Assembly: GCF_019186805.1 (NCBI RefSeq)
Contig: NZ_CP066783.1
Location: 3,237,501-3,301,500, forward strand
Source of the DNA: Comamonas fluminis
Lineage (GTDB): Bacteria; Pseudomonadota; Gammaproteobacteria; Burkholderiales; Burkholderiaceae_C
DNA length: 64,000 nt
Direction: 5' to 3'
Shown here: piece by piece, positions 43,726 through 51,482 of the stretch
Layout of the letters: each line of letters begins with the position of its first letter
Position numbering within the stretch: the first letter of the stretch is position 1
Notes under the pieces: generated by a model
The model's database searches: none
The model's input: only the letters and a program-made list of their open reading frames with translations
Told to the model about the DNA's origin: nothing
Position numbers and translations under genes: made by a program

Positions 43726-44487
43726 TTACAAACACAGGTAAACACCTAGGAGCAAAAAGCTCAGCATCAGCACTTTCTTGAAGCGTGCAGGCGAGAGTTT
43801 CTGCCGCAGCAACTCCCCGCAGTACATGCCGGCCAATGCCGGTATCAGCATCAATGCCGATGCCAGCAACCCGGGCACCCAGCCGCTGCCTTCTGCGCCC
43901 AGGCCTTGGCCCGACCAGAGCAAACCTGCCCCCAATGCCAGTGTTGAAGTGGTAAAGCACAGGCCCATGGCTTGCATCAATGCACCTCGCGCCAGCCCCA
44001 GAGACTGCAAAAACGACACGGCAGGAACAACGAACACACCCGTCAGCGCAGTAATGCCCCCCGTCAGCAAACCACACAAGGCCCCCAGCCAGCCCTGATG
44101 GTGCGGAGGAATCTGCCAGCTTCGGCCCCACAGCCCCCAAAGGCCATAGGCCACCAGCGCCAGCCCCAGCGCCAATCTGGCCGCAGGCAAACTGCCCACG
44201 CCACCCCATAGCGCCATACCGCCCAGCGTGCCCAGCACAATGCCCAGTTGCATCCACCCCAGGCGCCCCAGCAAGGCCCGCAAACCCGACACTGGCCGCA
44301 TCTGCACCAGATTAGTCACCAGCGATGGCAGCAGCAACAGCGCGGCCGCCTGTGCGGGTGGCATGAACAGCGCCAGCAAAGCCATCGAAACCGTTGGCAA
44401 GCCCAGCCCAACAACGCCTTTGACCAGGCCCGCCACACCAAACACGGCAATCGCCACCGCAGCCATCCAGCCTTCATTCCACATCAT
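43726..44487 (-). CDS. TSUP-family (TauE/SafE) permease
   Basis: A 253-residue inner-membrane protein with about eight hydrophobic helices. The N-terminal half begins VAGLVKGVVGLGLPTVSMALL, the TSUP signature, and the second half repeats it around LCGLLTGGITALTGVFVVPAV. The family exports sulfite, sulfoacetate or other organic anions. Divergently transcribed from a LysR regulator (126 bp apart), which probably controls it. Confidence 0.9.
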   Translation of the reverse strand: MMWNEGWMAAVAIAVFGVAGLVKGVVGLGLPTVSMALLALFMPPAQAAALLLLPSLVTNLVQMRPVSGLRALLGRLGWMQLGIVLGTLGGMALWGGVGSLPAARLALGLALVAYGLWGLWGRSWQIPPHHQGWLGALCGLLTGGITALTGVFVVPAVSFLQSLGLARGALMQAMGLCFTTSTLALGAGLLWSGQGLGAEGSGWVPGLLASALMLIPALAGMYCGELLRQKLSPARFKKVLMLSFLLLGVYLCL

Positions 44488-44613
44488 TAACCCTTCGCTT
44501 TATCCATATCTTTAAAGAACTCGGCAGCATCAAAAAATCTGCCGAACACTTCATAATCAGGTGATACAAGCCCACTGACTATCGGGATTCTTTAAACACA
44601 GACTTAGGTAAAA

Positions 44614-45570
44614 ATGAAGTCTAAAAACCGACCGCAGACACTCTCATCCACCATGCGCTTTGACCTGACCGATCTACAGCTGTTTGTTCATGTTCTGGAC
44701 TGCGGCACGCTGACCGCTGCCGCGCAGCGCAGCCACCTCACCCTGGCATCGGCCAGCGAGCGTGTGCGCGGCATGGAGGAACTACTGGGCTGCGCCCTGC
44801 TGGTGCGCAAAGCACGCGGGGTGCAGCCCACGGCGGCCGGCCACACGCTGGGCCAGCATGCGCGCCAGGTGCTGGCGCAAATGCAGCAGCTGCGCGGCGC
44901 GATGGGAGAGTTTGGCGCCGGTCTGGCCGGACAGATTCGCCTGTGTGGCAATACCTCGGCAGTGCGTGAACACCTGCCGCTGGCGGTCGGCGGCTTTTTG
45001 CTGCAGCACCCTCAAATTGCACTGGAGTTGCAGGAATGCACCAGCAGCGAGGTCCTGCGTGCTGTGCGTGAAGGCCTGTGTGATATCGGTGTGGCTGCCG
45101 CGCCAGAAGATGCCGCTTTGCTGACCGGCCTGCACTGCCAGCCCTGGCGTGCCGACCCACTGGTCGCCGTCCTGCCGCTTGGGCATCGGCTAGCCGCACA
45201 GGTGTCCGTGATGCTTGAAGACTTGTTAGACGAAAACTGGATGGGCCTGCCGCGGGACTCCGCCCTGCAGCAATTGCTGCAAAAACAGGCCATGCAACTC
45301 AGCGGCCAGTGGCTGCGCACCCAGGTACAACTGCCACACTTTGAAGGGCTATGCCAGCTGGTAGGGCAAGGGGTGGGAATTGCCGTGCTGCCGCTGGCCG
45401 CTGTGCGGCGCCACGCAGTCAGCACAGGAGTAGTGGCCGTGCCGCTGGCGGACGGGTGGGCGCAGCGGCAGTTGCTGCTGTGCACTGCGGCCCCTGCCGA
45501 GCCGCCCTTGCCCGTGCGCCAACTACGTGCGCATTTGTGTGCAGTGGTTGGTGTAGCTGCCTCAGCGTGA
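44614..45570 (+). CDS. LysR-family transcriptional regulator
   Basis: A 318-residue regulator. The winged helix-turn-helix lies at about 14-72 (FDLTDLQLFVHVLDCGTLTAAA, then LGCALLVRKARGVQPTAAGHTL), followed by the periplasmic-binding-like effector domain. The start at 44614 is used; an ATG at 44653 would begin closer to the usual LysR N-terminus (MRFDLTDLQLF) and may be the true one. Its divergent position to the TSUP permease gene implies control of that transporter. Confidence 0.9.
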   Translation: MKSKNRPQTLSSTMRFDLTDLQLFVHVLDCGTLTAAAQRSHLTLASASERVRGMEELLGCALLVRKARGVQPTAAGHTLGQHARQVLAQMQQLRGAMGEFGAGLAGQIRLCGNTSAVREHLPLAVGGFLLQHPQIALELQECTSSEVLRAVREGLCDIGVAAAPEDAALLTGLHCQPWRADPLVAVLPLGHRLAAQVSVMLEDLLDENWMGLPRDSALQQLLQKQAMQLSGQWLRTQVQLPHFEGLCQLVGQGVGIAVLPLAAVRRHAVSTGVVAVPLADGWAQRQLLLCTAAPAEPPLPVRQLRAHLCAVVGVAASA

Positions 45571-45599
45571 AACGCTATTGCAGCAACACCACCCGCGCC

Positions 45600-45866
45600 T
45601 CACTTCTTCTTGAGCTCTCCCACCATGGGCATCACCAGAGTGCCGTCGTCCTTGATCGTCAGCAGGGTGACGGTAGCGCCATCTTTTTGCACCTTGACCT
45701 TGTTATCTTCAATTTTGTATTCAATCTCCACGCCCATCATCTCCAGCTTATTGCCTTTAAAGGTGAATTCAGCCATTCCCGTGGGATCGGTATAAGTCCC
45801 GTCCAGGGTTTTGCCACAGGCCACCAGCAACAAGCTTGTCAAAGCCACGCACAGAATTTTCTTCAT
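45600..45866 (-). CDS. small lipoprotein, unknown
   Basis: An 88-residue lipoprotein with lipobox LLVAC (Cys17). The mature part is short, Lys/Glu/Asp-rich and beta-strand-like (GTYTDPTGMAEFTFKGNKLE, then KIEDNKVKVQKDG). No family recognised. The next upstream gene on the same strand, 46038-46439, encodes a lipoprotein of similar plan, so the two may be distant relatives. Confidence 0.75.
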   Translation of the reverse strand: MKKILCVALTSLLLVACGKTLDGTYTDPTGMAEFTFKGNKLEMMGVEIEYKIEDNKVKVQKDGATVTLLTIKDDGTLVMPMVGELKKK

Positions 45867-46037
45867 TTTTCAATCACTTTCTTGGGTTGATGCCGGACGT
45901 GCCCACACGCCCGACGGTTGAGATGCGCAGGCCTGCTTTTGCGGCATCTGCAGCACAGAAGCAGTGCTTAGACTCCAATCGTTGCGCTCGTCACCGATGG
46001 TTTCGATGGAGGTATACGCCTTGGTATCGCTTGGTGC

Positions 46038-46439
46038 TCATTTAGGGCTGAGTCCGGCCTGGCCCTCCTTTTCCAGACGCGCGTCCTCCTTGATTTCTTC
46101 CACCCTCTTTTGGTCTTCTGGTTTCAGTTCGGCAAGCTCCAGAACCCCTCCGCTATATCGCGAATCATCTAGTGTCAGAACTTCCTTTGTCACCTCTTTG
46201 CTGTTTGGCTGCGTGTATTCGATCACCAGTTTCTTGTCTTCCAGGGTGTATTGAAAATCAAGGGATCGATCCGTCGATATGTTCCAAAAACGCCCTTTAT
46301 CACGACCGGAAAACTCAAACTGCACAGGAAATTCCCGGTCCATAAACGTCTTGCCCTGTACCTCAAGGGGACCACGGGGTTTGTCTCCGCAAGCAGCCAG
46401 CAAAACGGCTACAGCCAATGCGATTAATTGATTTTTCAT
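46038..46439 (-). CDS. small lipoprotein, unknown
   Basis: A 133-residue lipoprotein with lipobox LLAAC (Cys17). The mature part contains FEFSGRDKGRFWNISTD and FQYTLEDKKLVIEYTQP, then a charged C-terminal helix (KPEDQKRVEEIKEDARLEKE). The start at 46439 begins the signal; an ATG 18 bases upstream is possible. The YTLEDKKLVIEY segment resembles YKIEDNKVKVQK of the neighbouring lipoprotein. Function unknown. Confidence 0.72.
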   Translation of the reverse strand: MKNQLIALAVAVLLAACGDKPRGPLEVQGKTFMDREFPVQFEFSGRDKGRFWNISTDRSLDFQYTLEDKKLVIEYTQPNSKEVTKEVLTLDDSRYSGGVLELAELKPEDQKRVEEIKEDARLEKEGQAGLSPK

Positions 46440-46733
46440 AGCTGATTTCACTCTCATTACAAACTCGGCATATAGGCTTTTGCAGCGCGAACCGGTGCTA
46501 TTCAAAATGACTCTCTACGCCTTATCAGCCTTTGTCAGCCTTCATCACCTTGCGCACTCAATCAGACTTTTGTGACGTATCAGCTACTTATTCGTCGCTC
46601 AACGCACCGAGGTTCAAAAAATCTGGACCACCAATTGCGTCTGTATGGAACGCACTACGGCTGTCAGACGCTACGCTGGCTGTAGCCACATCAACCCACA
46701 GTGAAAAGCGTGATGCAGGACAATACGAGGATC

Positions 46734-48101
46734 ATGACCCTCAAAGCCCCCGAACTGCTGCTGCCTGCCGGCTCGCTCGACAAGATGCGTGCCGCCTATG
46801 ACTTTGGCGCCGATGCCATCTACGCCGGCCAGCCCCGCTACAGCCTGCGCGCACGCAACAATGAATTCCGCCTGGAGCAGATCGCCCAGGGCATTCAGGA
46901 AGCCCATGAGCGCGGCAAGAAGTTCTTTCTGACCAGCAATCTGATTGCGCACAACGACAAGGTGCGCACCTATCTGCGCGACATCGAGCCCATCATTGCC
47001 ATGAAGCCTGACGCCATGATCATGGCCGACCCCGGCCTCATCATGATGGTCAAGGAAAAGTGGCCCGAGCAGGAAATTCACCTCTCCGTTCAGGCCAACA
47101 CCACCAACCACGCCACCGTGAAGTTCTGGCAGAAGATGGGCGTCTCGCGCATCATCCTCTCGCGTGAGTTGTCGCTGGACGAGATCGAAAAGATCCGCCA
47201 GGAATGCCCCGATATGGAGCTGGAAGTGTTTGTGCACGGCGCGCTGTGCATTGCCTACTCGGGCCGTTGCCTGCTGAGCGGCTACTTCAACCGCCGCGAC
47301 CCCAACCAGGGCACTTGCACCAACGCCTGCCGCTGGGACTACAAGACGCACGACGCGGCTGTGGACCCCAACACCGGCGAGGCGCTGGGCCAGACCATGG
47401 AAAACGGCTTCAACTTTGAAGAAGCCAAGAACGATCTGGACAACCAGTTCACCAGCACCTGCGGCGATCAGAAGCGCCACCCCAAGGCCGATGCCATCTA
47501 TCTGCTGGAAGAAAAAGGCCGTCCCGGCGAGATGATGCCCATCATGGAAGATGAGCATGGCACCTACATCATGAACTCCAAAGACCTGCGGGCCGTGGAG
47601 CATGTGGAGCGCCTGACCAAGATTGGTGTGGATTCGCTCAAGATCGAAGGCCGCACCAAGAGCCTGTACTACGTGGCCCGCACGGCACAGGTCTATCGCC
47701 GCGCGATTGACGATGCTGTGGCAGGTCGCCCCTTCAACCCCCATCTGATTACCGAACTGGAAGGCCTGGCCAACCGAGGCTACACCGGCGGCCTGCTGGA
47801 GCGCCGTCCCGCCAACGATTACCAGAACTACGAAACAGGCCACAGCGTGCTGCAGCGCAGCCATTTTGTGGGCGCCGTGCGCGGCTACGCCGATGGCATG
47901 GCCGAGATCGAGACCATGAACCGCTTTTCTGTGGGTGACACCATTGAGGTCATTCACCCTCAGGGCAATCGCCAGATCAAGCTGGAAAAAATGTTCAACC
48001 TCGAAGGCCAGCCCGTCGATGTTGCCCAAGGCAACCCCGTGCGCGTTCGCATTCCCATGGAAGGCCCGGTGGAAGGTGCGCTGATTTCGCGTCTGCTGTA
48101 A
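46734..48101 (+). CDS. yegQ: U32-family tRNA hydroxylation protein YegQ/TrhP
   Basis: A 455-residue protein of peptidase family U32. Visible are PELLLPAGSLDKMRAAYDFGADAIYAG, the U32 signature ELEVFVHGALCIAYSGRCLLSGYF with conserved Cys, and CTNACRWDY. TrhP is required for prephenate-dependent 5-hydroxylation of wobble uridine in tRNAs in E. coli. I chose ATG 46734 because GAGG sits six bases before it and the family N-terminus begins there; two earlier ATGs lack a ribosome binding site. Monocistronic with terminator. Confidence 0.93.
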   Translation: MTLKAPELLLPAGSLDKMRAAYDFGADAIYAGQPRYSLRARNNEFRLEQIAQGIQEAHERGKKFFLTSNLIAHNDKVRTYLRDIEPIIAMKPDAMIMADPGLIMMVKEKWPEQEIHLSVQANTTNHATVKFWQKMGVSRIILSRELSLDEIEKIRQECPDMELEVFVHGALCIAYSGRCLLSGYFNRRDPNQGTCTNACRWDYKTHDAAVDPNTGEALGQTMENGFNFEEAKNDLDNQFTSTCGDQKRHPKADAIYLLEEKGRPGEMMPIMEDEHGTYIMNSKDLRAVEHVERLTKIGVDSLKIEGRTKSLYYVARTAQVYRRAIDDAVAGRPFNPHLITELEGLANRGYTGGLLERRPANDYQNYETGHSVLQRSHFVGAVRGYADGMAEIETMNRFSVGDTIEVIHPQGNRQIKLEKMFNLEGQPVDVAQGNPVRVRIPMEGPVEGALISRLL

Positions 48102-48123
48102 GCTCTTGCACCATGCTTTCCAT

Positions 48124-48158
48124 CAACGCCCCAACCGCTGGGGCGTTGCTCTTTTTTA
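48124..48158 (+). terminator. yegQ terminator
   Basis: Stem CAACGCCCC/GGGGCGTTG followed, after CTC, by six T. Confidence 0.88.
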
Positions 48159-48205
48159 TATAGCTAATAGCGCTGTTAAATGCTGGGCTACAAGCCTGTT
48201 TGACT
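48155..48205 (+). repeat. Comamonadaceae intergenic hairpin repeat (copy 6)
   Basis: 'atatagctaatagcgctgtt' and 'gggctacaagcctg' flank a shortened core between yegQ and the ParB-like gene. Confidence 0.65.
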
Positions 48206-48239
48206 CTAAAACCTGAATTTCAGCGCTCACACGAACACC

Positions 48240-49100
48240 ATGGAACTCAAGATTGACGAAGGCCTCAAGGCCTATATCGACCCTCTCACCCCGGACGAAT
48301 ACGAATCGCTGGAGCGCAGCATCCTCGCCGAGGGCTGCCGCGACTCACTGGTGGTCTGGGGCGATCTGCTGATTGATGGCCACAACCGCTATGGCATCTG
48401 CCAGAAGCACGGCCTGCCCTTCAACACCATCCAGGCCACGCAGTTCAAGAATATGGACGATGTGCACCTGTGGATGATTGACCAGCACCTCGGCCGCCGC
48501 AGCGTCTCTGACTTTCAGCGCGGCGTGCTGGCCCTGCGCAAGCGCGAAATCATTGCCGAGCGCCGCGCCGCAGCCGCCGCCGCAGTAAATGCCGCCAAGG
48601 CCGCGCAGCCCGCCACGGAAGAGGCACCATGGGAAGGTGACACCGATCCCGTGGTCGCCCAGGCACTGGCCAGCGTGGCCAAGGTGCCCGATGAGGCACT
48701 GGACACCCGTGAAGCCCTGGCCCGCGCCGCCCGCCTGTCGGCTGGCCAGGTCAAGATGATCGAAACCATTCAGGAAAAAGCCGCCCCGGAAGTGGTGGCA
48801 GCAGTCAAGGCTGGTGAGCTGTCGCTGAATGCCGCAGCCGTGGTTGCCACTCTTCCTGAAGAAGAGCAGCAAGCCGTGGCCGCCGAAGGCGCCGATGCAC
48901 TCAAGCAAGCTGCCAAGCGCGTGCGCGATGCCAAGAAAAAGCCCAAGGCTGAAAAGCCTGCGGCTGATGAATCCGCAGAAGCAGCACCGCTTGCCAGCGC
49001 AGAAGAGCTGCAAGCCCGTGTGACTGAACTGGAAGCCGAAAACGAGCGCCTGCGCATGCAGGTCAAGACCCTGCAGGAACTGCTGGCCGAGCAAGGCTAA
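48240..49100 (+). CDS. ParB/KorB-like DNA-binding protein with coiled-coil tail
   Basis: A 286-residue protein. Residues about 5-90 resemble a ParB/sulfiredoxin-type N-terminal domain (LTPDEYESLERSILAEGCRD, then LIDGHNRYGICQKHGLPF), about 150-205 a helix-turn-helix region (LSAGQVKMIETIQEKAAPEV followed by AGELSLNAAAVVATLP), a Lys/Ala/Glu-rich linker, and a C-terminal coiled coil (ELQARVTELEAENERLRMQV). Similar genes are labelled plasmid replication or partition protein, yet no parA or rep gene is near. It is probably a chromosomal nucleoid or regulatory protein; the target site is unknown. Confidence 0.7.
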   Translation: MELKIDEGLKAYIDPLTPDEYESLERSILAEGCRDSLVVWGDLLIDGHNRYGICQKHGLPFNTIQATQFKNMDDVHLWMIDQHLGRRSVSDFQRGVLALRKREIIAERRAAAAAAVNAAKAAQPATEEAPWEGDTDPVVAQALASVAKVPDEALDTREALARAARLSAGQVKMIETIQEKAAPEVVAAVKAGELSLNAAAVVATLPEEEQQAVAAEGADALKQAAKRVRDAKKKPKAEKPAADESAEAAPLASAEELQARVTELEAENERLRMQVKTLQELLAEQG

Positions 49101-49258
49101 GCGCTTTGAGCACGACCCCGCCAAACCAAGCTTTGCGCTTGAGACCAAGCATGTAGCCGCAGACAGTGCATTGGTAAAGCTGCGCGGGGATCACGTTTCA
49201 AGAGTGGCTCCACCGGGTTTAAGCCTCATATTGCGGGCACTCAACCCCACACCCTTAC

Positions 49259-49283
49259 AAGCGAGGCAATGCCTCGCTTTTTT
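49259..49283 (+). terminator. terminator downstream of the ParB-like gene
   Basis: Stem AAGCGAGGC/GCCTCGCTT with a 3-nt loop and a T run, 158 bp after the gene, leaving a long 3' untranslated stretch in which no gene or known RNA was recognised. Confidence 0.85.
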
Positions 49284-49353
49284 ACGCCAGCCATTAGGGT
49301 CTGAAATTCTCCTGCCTCATGGGCGGGCAGCTGGCACGAAACCCGATGGCGGA

Positions 49354-49839
49354 TTACAGCGCTCTGGATGCACGCTTGAGCGCGTCTGTCAGAAGCAGTT
49401 TTCCATTCTGCGGCTCTTCCAGCGTTTCCACATGCATCCAGCGGCCATCTTGCAGATAGACCACGTCATATACGTCATTGAAGTAATGCGCATGTACTTC
49501 GCGCACTCCGGCGTGAATCTGCGGTAATTCCAGCGGCTTTCCCGTCTCGGAAATACCAGAAACAGGTTCTGTCACATGGGCAACGGTGAACTGGTCGTTC
49601 ACAACAGAAAAAGGCCGGGCGGTTTTGGCCATGTCAGAGGTCACCACCACCAGATCAGAATCCATGGGCTGCAAGGTTTTCATTACGTAGGTATCGCCGT
49701 GGTCGCCGCTCACCACAACCTGTGTGACTGTGATTTTTGTGCTTTTTTTGACATCCACCACATCTTGCGCCTGCGCTGCAAAGCTCATGGTTGCAGCTGT
49801 CAGGCACAGACCTTGAATCCAAAAAGAGAGGCGAAGCAT
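49354..49839 (-). CDS. small exported protein, unknown
   Basis: A 161-residue protein with a Sec signal peptide (MLRLSFWIQGLCLTAATMSFAAQA, cleavage before QDVVDV). The mature domain is beta-rich (KSTKITVTQVVVSGDHGDTY, VVVTSDMAKTARPFSVVNDQF) and ends in a short helix. No family recognised. It is adjacent to the AT-rich stretch that precedes the IS element. Periplasmic location expected. Confidence 0.75.
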   Translation of the reverse strand: MLRLSFWIQGLCLTAATMSFAAQAQDVVDVKKSTKITVTQVVVSGDHGDTYVMKTLQPMDSDLVVVTSDMAKTARPFSVVNDQFTVAHVTEPVSGISETGKPLELPQIHAGVREVHAHYFNDVYDVVYLQDGRWMHVETLEEPQNGKLLLTDALKRASRAL

Positions 49840-50382
49840 GGAAAAGTCCTTTGAGGCGGTTTGAATAGATACGGCAACGCCCGCCCAGAAGGAAACTCCT
49901 CACAAGCTTCTGACCCGGCTAGCAGCTGCTCTTCTTGTTCGATCAGCGACTTGTTTCGGTTCAAAAATTCCCGAGAATTTTTCCCCGATGTTGTATTCAG
50001 GAAACTTTGCACTGAGAAAAATATTTTTCCACTTCCGAATACTCATTGAGGACGCATTCAAAAAGAAAAATATCGAACCCAAAGGAATAATCGCAAGTTC
50101 TCAAAAAGGCCTTTTGACTTCCGTCAATAGAAAACAGGTGTGTACTCACATAAAGGCCGCTCAATCCATTGGATTGATATATACATTTCCTTTTTGCTCC
50201 TTTTTTGCGAAAAGTCTTTTAAGACTTTTCCAGAAGTTCCATTTAAATAATAAAAACTCTGACGGACCTTCATAAAATTCATCACTTACTAGCTGTTACT
50301 GGCAGCTAGCCATTTCCACGTATTTCGATGGTGGCCTGAGAGTCCAAACACCGGCATTCGTCAGATACGGGAAACGGCACCC
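49840..50382. other. gene-free AT-rich stretch left of the IS element
   Basis: About 540 bp with no coding frame. From about 49960 to 50280 it is markedly AT-rich. It contains a perfect hairpin with 9-bp arms, AAAAGTCTT/AAGACTTTT (50210-50229, loop TT). This is the original upstream region of the TonB-receptor gene, now separated from it by the IS. Confidence 0.6.
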
Positions 50383-50391
50383 AAGGTGCAT

Positions 50392-51415
50392 GGCTTTGTT
50401 GCATAAATCGGCCATAGGCCAAGGCATCCCCAATCCCAAATAGATTTACGCAGCAGCGACTGTCTGGGGCGTGCCCAGAGCGGTAAATTGATTGAGGATT
50501 GAAGCTCGGATGTGCAGCTCGGTCACCTGGCGCTCAAACGTCCTGGCCATGACCTTCTCGCCGAGTCGCTTGAAGCAATTCATCTTGGTCTCCACCAGTG
50601 ACCTTCGGTGGTAGCCGCTCCAGCGTTTCCAGATAGCCCGCCCCAACTGCCTACACGCCTTGACCGCTTCATTGCGGTGAGCAAATGCCAGCCCTTTGCG
50701 CAGCTTCGCTCCTTTGCGCGGCGGGATGATTGGAATGGCTCCCCGCAGGTAGCACGCCTTATGTACATCCTGCGTGTCGTACGCCCCATCACCGGTAAAG
50801 CTAGCTATCTCTTCATTGCTTGGAATTTGACCTAGCAGGTCTGCTGCCATGGGCGAGTCGCCCACTTCATTGGTTGTTACTGCGATGGCCCGAATCTGCA
50901 GTGTCTGGGCATCAATACCCAGATGCACCTTGCGCCACTGGCGGCGGCTCTCGGCACCGTGCTTTTTGGTTTTCCACTCACCTTCGCCCAAGAACTTGAT
51001 GCCCGTGGAGTCGGCCAGCATGTGCAAGCCTTTGTCACTTGCACGGTAGCGCACCTGCACATCCAAGCTCTTTTGCCTGCGACACACCGTGCTGTAGTCG
51101 GGCACTGGCCAATGCAGGCCTGCCATACCCAATAGCGACTCAACCAGGCCCAGTGTCTGGCGCAAGGGCTGGCCAAACAAGCACTTGATGGTCAGGCAAA
51201 ACTGGATGGCCGCATCTGAGAACTTCTGGCAACGACCACGCTTGCCCGTGGGCCGAGCTAGCCACTGCATATCCCTATCGAGCCAAATGGTCAGCTCACC
51301 TCGCGCCTTCAACGCTGCGTTGTAAGCCTTCCAGTTCGTTGTGCGGTACTTCCAGCTCGTCTCTCTCATCTCCCGAGCCTACCTCAGCTGCGACCGGCAT
51401 TTGTGCAACAACGCC
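50392..51415 (-). mobile_element. IS5-family element of the IS903 group, complete
   Basis: A 1024-bp element. The ends read GGCTTTGTTGCATAAAT on the left and, inverted, GGCGTTGTTGCACAAAT on the right (two mismatches), matching the IS903 group consensus. Both sides carry the 9-bp target duplication AAGGTGCAT (50383-50391 and 51416-51424), the size expected for this group, so insertion was direct and no flank was lost. It encodes one intact 307-residue transposase. It interrupts the region between the AT-rich stretch and the TonB-dependent receptor gene. Confidence 0.95.
50446..51369 (-). CDS. IS903-group transposase (DDE)
   Basis: A 307-residue transposase, the same length as that of IS903. 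The DDE acidic residues appear as Asp in MLADSTGIKFLG, Asp in FTGDGAYDT and Glu in the YHRRSLVETKMNCFKRLG motif (Y-x2-R-x3-E-x6-K). It is intact, without frameshift. Start ATG at 51369 lies 46 bp inside the right end. Confidence 0.95.
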   Translation of the reverse strand: MRETSWKYRTTNWKAYNAALKARGELTIWLDRDMQWLARPTGKRGRCQKFSDAAIQFCLTIKCLFGQPLRQTLGLVESLLGMAGLHWPVPDYSTVCRRQKSLDVQVRYRASDKGLHMLADSTGIKFLGEGEWKTKKHGAESRRQWRKVHLGIDAQTLQIRAIAVTTNEVGDSPMAADLLGQIPSNEEIASFTGDGAYDTQDVHKACYLRGAIPIIPPRKGAKLRKGLAFAHRNEAVKACRQLGRAIWKRWSGYHRRSLVETKMNCFKRLGEKVMARTFERQVTELHIRASILNQFTALGTPQTVAAA

Positions 51416-51482
51416 AAGGTGCATCACAAGGCCTGCCGCTTTGCGATGCACTTTTTTATGTTTCCTGCCCTCTCTGTTTACC

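Noticed and set aside
49101..49258. Small RNA between the ParB-like gene and its terminator
   Set aside because: The 158-bp stretch ends in a good terminator but shows no promoter or known RNA signature, so a long 3' untranslated region is the simpler reading.
51339..51482. Receptor start at an ATG inside the IS right end
   Set aside because: It would create a non-signal N-terminal extension of about 48 residues read from IS DNA; a start after the IS is more sensible, although not proven.
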